A stretch of DNA of 64,000 nucleotides from Niastella koreensis GR20-10 (lineage in GTDB: Bacteria; Bacteroidota; Bacteroidia; Chitinophagales; Chitinophagaceae), in contig NC_016609.1 of assembly GCF_000246855.1 (NCBI RefSeq), positions 7,328,744-7,392,743 of the forward strand, written 5' to 3'. The number at the start of each line of letters is the position of its first letter. The first letter of the stretch is position 1. The notes beneath the pieces were generated by a model. It was not told the DNA's origin, made no database searches, and saw only the letters and a program-made list of their open reading frames with translations. Shown here piece by piece: positions 59,978 through 64,000 of this stretch. Position numbers and translations under genes: made by a program.

Positions 59978-61720
59978 TTACCAGTTCGGACTTTGTGCGA
60001 GATTAGGGTTCAGGGTTATGTCTTCAGTTGGTACCGGATAATAATAATCCTTCTTCTCATCAAAAGTGCACGGAGTACTGTACATGGGATTGAAGTTGCC
60101 CGATGTACTATTGGTTAAGCGCTTTTGATTAACATTAATAATACTGGTAGTGCCTGCAGGTGCAGGGGTGGTATTATCGGTGCGTAAAAACACATCTGTT
60201 TTGCCATCATTATTAAAATCAAAGGCGCCCAGGCCCGGGAAATACATCCCCACCATTGGTTTTTCGAGTTTCTTTCCTTCTTTCCACCGCATCAGATCAT
60301 CCCAGCGTATGCCTTCATTGAAAAGCTCAATGCGCCGCTCTCTTCTTATTTCCAATATTACTCCCTTATTCAAACCCTGATCTACATTCGGATACCAGTA
60401 TTCGAGATAGGGGTCGGGGCTTGCATTGGCAGCAGCCAGGTTTAAATTGGGCATACCGGCACGTGCCCTGAGTTTATTGATGGAATTATCCAGGTCGGTT
60501 TGTGTTAGCGTACCCAGCTCAGCTTTTGCTTCTGCCAGCACCAGCAAGGCTTCTGCAAAGCGATAAATAACTATGTCGTTATAGGAGTTGAGCGATCCCC
60601 ATTGGTCGCGGCTGGGAAGCCCCTTTATTACCCGGTAACCGGATGTAGTGATGCTCAGGTTCACCGGTTCTCGGGTGGTTTCTTTGTACACCGAAAAATC
60701 AGGACCGGCAGTAGTTTGCGTAAGGCGGGGATCCCGGTTCTGCATTTCATCATAAAACCCTTTTGTCTGGTACCCGGGTTGATCGGTAAACCGGGTCCCG
60801 TCTTTCATCAGATAGCTGTCGATCATATCTTTCGGAATGCCATATACGCCGGCAGTGGGCGCCGTCATTAAATACCCCACACTCTGGCGGCCATAGGTGG
60901 TGTTATAATCGCGCGCCAGGATGGTTTCCGTAGCGTCCTGGTCGTTGCGGGCAAACAACTCGCGATAGGCAGTAGCAGCGCCACCGGTTGTAAACAGTTT
61001 GTAGGCGTTGGAAGCGATCAATTCATTTGCAGCCGCCGCAGCTTCAGTTAAAAATTTTTCATGGTCCCCCAGGCTATGGTATTTTCTGAATGTGCCCTCA
61101 AACAAACAAATGCGGGCCTTTAACAACAAGGCCGTATATTTTGTGATCTCATTCAGTTTTACTTCTTTGGGAATATTGGCAACAGCATAATTAATATCGG
61201 CCAGTACCGAATCCATTACCAGCTTGCGCGAATCGCGGCCTTTGTACAGATCAGGATCGTTGGCAGACAACACTTTGTTATAGAACGGTACGTCGCCATA
61301 GGTCTTCACTTTTTCATAGTAAAAGTAAGCCCTGAAAAACCGGGCAATACCGCCATATTTCAGTTTGGCAGCATCATCAGTACATTTCTGATAGTTTTCC
61401 AGAAAGAAATTGATACTTCGCAGATCATCCCATACCCATTTGGTACTGGCATTGGTAGGAGGTACAATGCGGGCTCCTTTCACCCGGGCATCTACCGACA
61501 ATGGAATTAAATTATCACTCTTTGAATCTTCGTCGGTATACAGGGTGTAGGTAGGCAACATTTCATAAAAGCCATTGGTATATACCTGCAGATCGGTAGC
61601 CGTGTTAAAGAACTTTTGCGCATCGATACTGTCTTTTGTATCCTTATCCAGCAAACCACTTTTTGAACAACCTGCCAGTAGTGTAACAATAGCTACCGAG
61701 ATCTTATATATTCGTTTCAT
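59978..61720 (-). CDS. SusD/RagB family glycan-binding lipoprotein
   Basis: A 580-residue lipoprotein from the ATG at 61720 (signal LLAGC, Cys18); an ATG at 61741 would add seven residues. TPR-like helices and blocks such as ALLLKARICLFEGTF, IVIYRFAEALLVLAEAKAEL and RERRIELFNEGIRWDDLMRWKEG are typical of SusD. It binds the substrate at the cell surface and caps the SusC transporter. Directly follows SusC. Confidence 0.95.
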   Translation of the reverse strand: MKRIYKISVAIVTLLAGCSKSGLLDKDTKDSIDAQKFFNTATDLQVYTNGFYEMLPTYTLYTDEDSKSDNLIPLSVDARVKGARIVPPTNASTKWVWDDLRSINFFLENYQKCTDDAAKLKYGGIARFFRAYFYYEKVKTYGDVPFYNKVLSANDPDLYKGRDSRKLVMDSVLADINYAVANIPKEVKLNEITKYTALLLKARICLFEGTFRKYHSLGDHEKFLTEAAAAANELIASNAYKLFTTGGAATAYRELFARNDQDATETILARDYNTTYGRQSVGYLMTAPTAGVYGIPKDMIDSYLMKDGTRFTDQPGYQTKGFYDEMQNRDPRLTQTTAGPDFSVYKETTREPVNLSITTSGYRVIKGLPSRDQWGSLNSYNDIVIYRFAEALLVLAEAKAELGTLTQTDLDNSINKLRARAGMPNLNLAAANASPDPYLEYWYPNVDQGLNKGVILEIRRERRIELFNEGIRWDDLMRWKEGKKLEKPMVGMYFPGLGAFDFNNDGKTDVFLRTDNTTPAPAGTTSIINVNQKRLTNSTSGNFNPMYSTPCTFDEKKDYYYPVPTEDITLNPNLAQSPNW

Positions 61721-61744
61721 TGTAATTTCTTTTGCGATCATGTT

Positions 61745-64000
61745 TTAGAGTGTAAGGTTGATGCCTGCAGAAAATATTTTACCAATAGGGTAATCTTCCG
61801 CTCGTCCGCGGGTATTGGCATTTTGGGGATCTGAATAACTAACACCGGCGCCCGCCATTTCCGGATCGAGGTACCGGGTAAGATGGCCAAACCGCCAGGT
61901 GAAAATATTTTCCCCACTGAAGTATACCCGCAGTCGTTGAATTTGCGCACGTTTGGTCAGTTTTTCCGGCAGGGTATATCCTATCGTAAGGTTCTTCACC
62001 CGTAGATAACCAACGTTGGTGAGGTAGTAGCTATTGGTTTCTCCCAGTGACCGCAGGCCGCTGGTGTTAAGCGCCGCATAACCCCTGTTTATTTGTGGAT
62101 AGCGATTGTTAGGATGTTCCGGCGTCCAGGCATTGCTTACCAGGTCTTTGCGGATGAATGATAAATAAGGCCGTTCATATGTACCCCAGTAAATATCTCC
62201 TGAAGGATACCAATCCTGTTTGGCAACACCTGCCCCGGCTATTGACAGATCAAAACTCTTCCAGTCGGCGCTGATGTTAAATCCAAATGGACAGGTAGGC
62301 ATGGCATTGCCGATGTCGGTTATGTCGCCATGATCGGCCAGGGTATTCTTGCCCTTATTGATAGCAGAGTCGCCGTTGAGGTTAACATATTTCAGATCAC
62401 CGGCGCGCAGTTTTTTCCATTCTGTATTCTGCACAACATTTAACTCATAGTTGTACACCTGCCCCAGGTTGGTGCTGGGATTGTTGTAACTGCTCTGATA
62501 GTCCTGTGCTTCTTTATCGCTCTGGAACTGTCCTGCCACTTTATACCCATAAATAGTTCCCAGTTTCTGTCCTTCCCAGTAGGTGCTCATTAAACCATTC
62601 GGGTTGGGATATTTGGTGATAACCCCCACAAAATTGTAGGTACTGGCGGTTGCTCTGAAATGTAATGGACTACCAAATAGATTAAAGGTATTATTGTACG
62701 TAAGGCTCAATTCAAATCCGCGGTTACGCAAACTGGCAATATTTTCTTTGGGTTCCTCGGCGCCAAATACAGAAGGCAGCGGCTGGCCCGGCAGGTACAT
62801 CCCTTCTACATTCTTTTCATACCAATCGAAGGAAGCCATTAACCGGTCATTAAAGAACCCAAGATCAGCCCCGAAATCGATGGTGCGTGAATTTTCCCAG
62901 CTTACCACTTTAGGTAAAGGTGAGGGCGTCGTAGCGTAGTTTGCCCTGATGCCATTGATCAACCAGTTGGTTTGTTTGGTCAGCAACAACTGCCTGAATG
63001 TATTTACGCCGATACTCTGATTTCCTAATTTTCCATAAGAGGTCCTGAGCTTGAATGAACTCATTATATTTTTGAACGGCTCATAAAATTTCTCCTTGCT
63101 CACATACCAACCTGCTGATACCGATGGGAAAAAGCCCCAGCGGCTGTTTTCCGGGAATCGCGACGAACCATCATACCGGGCATTTACCTCTAACAGGTAT
63201 TTATTTTTGAAGTCATAATTCAGACGACCAAAATAACCCTGAACACCCCAGGTATATCCACTGCCAGTAGCCGAAAACAATTCAGTACCCAGGTTAAGGC
63301 TGGCAAGGTTATTATCCAACAAATTGTTCTGCCCCGCGGTTACATTGTCGGTATTCATTTCTTCCTGGTTATATCCTAAAAGCAATTTCAGGTTATGTTG
63401 TTCCCTTATGCTTTTTGAATACGTACCATAGATATTCAGGGCATTATAATAGCTGCGGTCCCGTTCCTCAATAAGCCGGTTCACCCCGCCTGTTGCAGGC
63501 AATATTTTTTCGCCGCTTAAATAGTTGAACTGATTTAAACGGGTGGTTTGGGCATATTGGTTGATCGTGTTACTATAGTCGATGTTGATCTGAAGGTCTT
63601 TTAACGGCGTGAGCTTTCCGCTTAAAGTGTTTATCAGTTGATCACGGCGTGTTTGCACGTAGTTCGATCTATCATGCAGCGCTCCTTGTGCCCCGCTGGC
63701 GAAGAAGTCGAATGGAACGCCATCAATTTCCGTTGGATAAAATGGGAAGAGAAAATACCAGGTGGTATTGCTCCACAACCCGCCATAGCCCGACTTGGCA
63801 CCGGCAAACTCCAGGTTATCGTCACTGCTGAACTGGGTATTATTACTTATCTCCAGCAAGTTGTTGGCCTTTAGTTTTATGGTACCCTTCAGGTTGTATT
63901 TTTTCAGATCGGCATCATTGATATTTTGGATACTCTGGGTTTTGTATACGCGGGCAGAAAGATAACCCTGGATCTTATCGGAACCACCCGAGATTGAAAG
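61745..64000 (-). CDS. SusC/RagA TonB-linked outer-membrane transporter (partial, cut by right edge)
   Basis: The C-terminal 751 codons of a SusC-type receptor; the frame is open to the edge, so the plug and signal peptide lie outside. Typical barrel blocks are visible: LLGYNQEEMNTDNV, NYDFKNKYLLEVNARYDGSSRFPENSRWGFFPSVSAGW (two consecutive strands), LGNQSIG and the C-terminal YPIGKIFSAGINLTL. It imports oligomers together with SusD, powered by TonB. The nature of the cargo is suggested only by the downstream enzymes. Confidence 0.95.
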   Translation of the reverse strand, partial: LSISGGSDKIQGYLSARVYKTQSIQNINDADLKKYNLKGTIKLKANNLLEISNNTQFSSDDNLEFAGAKSGYGGLWSNTTWYFLFPFYPTEIDGVPFDFFASGAQGALHDRSNYVQTRRDQLINTLSGKLTPLKDLQINIDYSNTINQYAQTTRLNQFNYLSGEKILPATGGVNRLIEERDRSYYNALNIYGTYSKSIREQHNLKLLLGYNQEEMNTDNVTAGQNNLLDNNLASLNLGTELFSATGSGYTWGVQGYFGRLNYDFKNKYLLEVNARYDGSSRFPENSRWGFFPSVSAGWYVSKEKFYEPFKNIMSSFKLRTSYGKLGNQSIGVNTFRQLLLTKQTNWLINGIRANYATTPSPLPKVVSWENSRTIDFGADLGFFNDRLMASFDWYEKNVEGMYLPGQPLPSVFGAEEPKENIASLRNRGFELSLTYNNTFNLFGSPLHFRATASTYNFVGVITKYPNPNGLMSTYWEGQKLGTIYGYKVAGQFQSDKEAQDYQSSYNNPSTNLGQVYNYELNVVQNTEWKKLRAGDLKYVNLNGDSAINKGKNTLADHGDITDIGNAMPTCPFGFNISADWKSFDLSIAGAGVAKQDWYPSGDIYWGTYERPYLSFIRKDLVSNAWTPEHPNNRYPQINRGYAALNTSGLRSLGETNSYYLTNVGYLRVKNLTIGYTLPEKLTKRAQIQRLRVYFSGENIFTWRFGHLTRYLDPEMAGAGVSYSDPQNANTRGRAEDYPIGKIFSAGINLTL

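Overview
The window looks like chromosome from a member of the Bacteroidota, most likely the Chitinophagaceae (Niastella/Chitinophaga type). The reasons are a SusC/SusD pair, a type IX secretion C-terminal sorting domain, many secreted lipoproteins, mostly AT-rich ribosome-binding regions in place of strong Shine-Dalgarno sequences, promoter boxes of the TAnnTTTG kind, and short palindromic intergenic repeats. No rRNA gene, intact tRNA gene, CRISPR array or prophage was seen.

Region 1 (1-16628, all minus strand) is one very long colinear unit. It starts with a membrane TPR protein, then a MoxR AAA+ / vWA-like / beta-propeller set (13222-15793 and 8036-13229), and runs straight into a second set: SWIM zinc finger, DUF5691, a second MoxR AAA+, DUF5682, a canonical vWA protein and an unknown gene cut by the left edge. 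These resemble the MoxR-vWA ternary systems proposed as NTP-dependent stress or conflict machines; here two sets are stacked head to tail.

Region 2 (16921-32869) is mixed housekeeping and stress content: a secreted lipoprotein; a DinB-pirin-Dps operon; an unusual membrane protein whose two ends look like the two halves of an acyl carrier protein; a cytochrome c-linked sugar dehydrogenase with a CBM9-like partner; an aminotransferase/DinB/VOC operon; a GlxA-type regulator; an ArsR-type regulator with a palindromic operator; a SWIB protein with a histone-like lysine tail; an L,D-transpeptidase; a bacterial pentameric ligand-gated channel homologue; and a WG-repeat protein.

Region 3 (33135-42347) holds an IS110-superfamily element with a structured non-coding region after the transposase (a bridge RNA candidate), then a pectin-esterase operon, a stand-alone response regulator, a GNAT enzyme and a three-gene biotin-dependent acyl-CoA carboxylase operon. 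Region 4 (42458-47685) encodes secreted and outer-membrane proteins, including a beta-barrel with a HipA/Fam20-like kinase motif.

Region 5 (47837-53805) is the most unusual part. A WYL-domain regulator is divergent from an operon for a RING/TerD protein, an S24/S26 peptidase-like protein and two RlaP-type nucleotidyltransferases, an RNA-repair gene set. The 552-base gap between them carries four copies of an 18-base motif (GGTCAATT-N5-TTACT). Between the copies lie pieces of tRNA: a 5' half with D-arm, a class II-like 3' piece, and a 3' half whose acceptor strand pairs with the 5' half.

Region 6 (54631-64000, minus strand) is a SusC/SusD utilisation locus with a phosphodiester glycosidase, an endonuclease/exonuclease/phosphatase-fold enzyme, a DUF218 protein and an SGNH hydrolase, which suggests a phosphodiester-containing glycan as substrate. 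SusC runs off the right edge.
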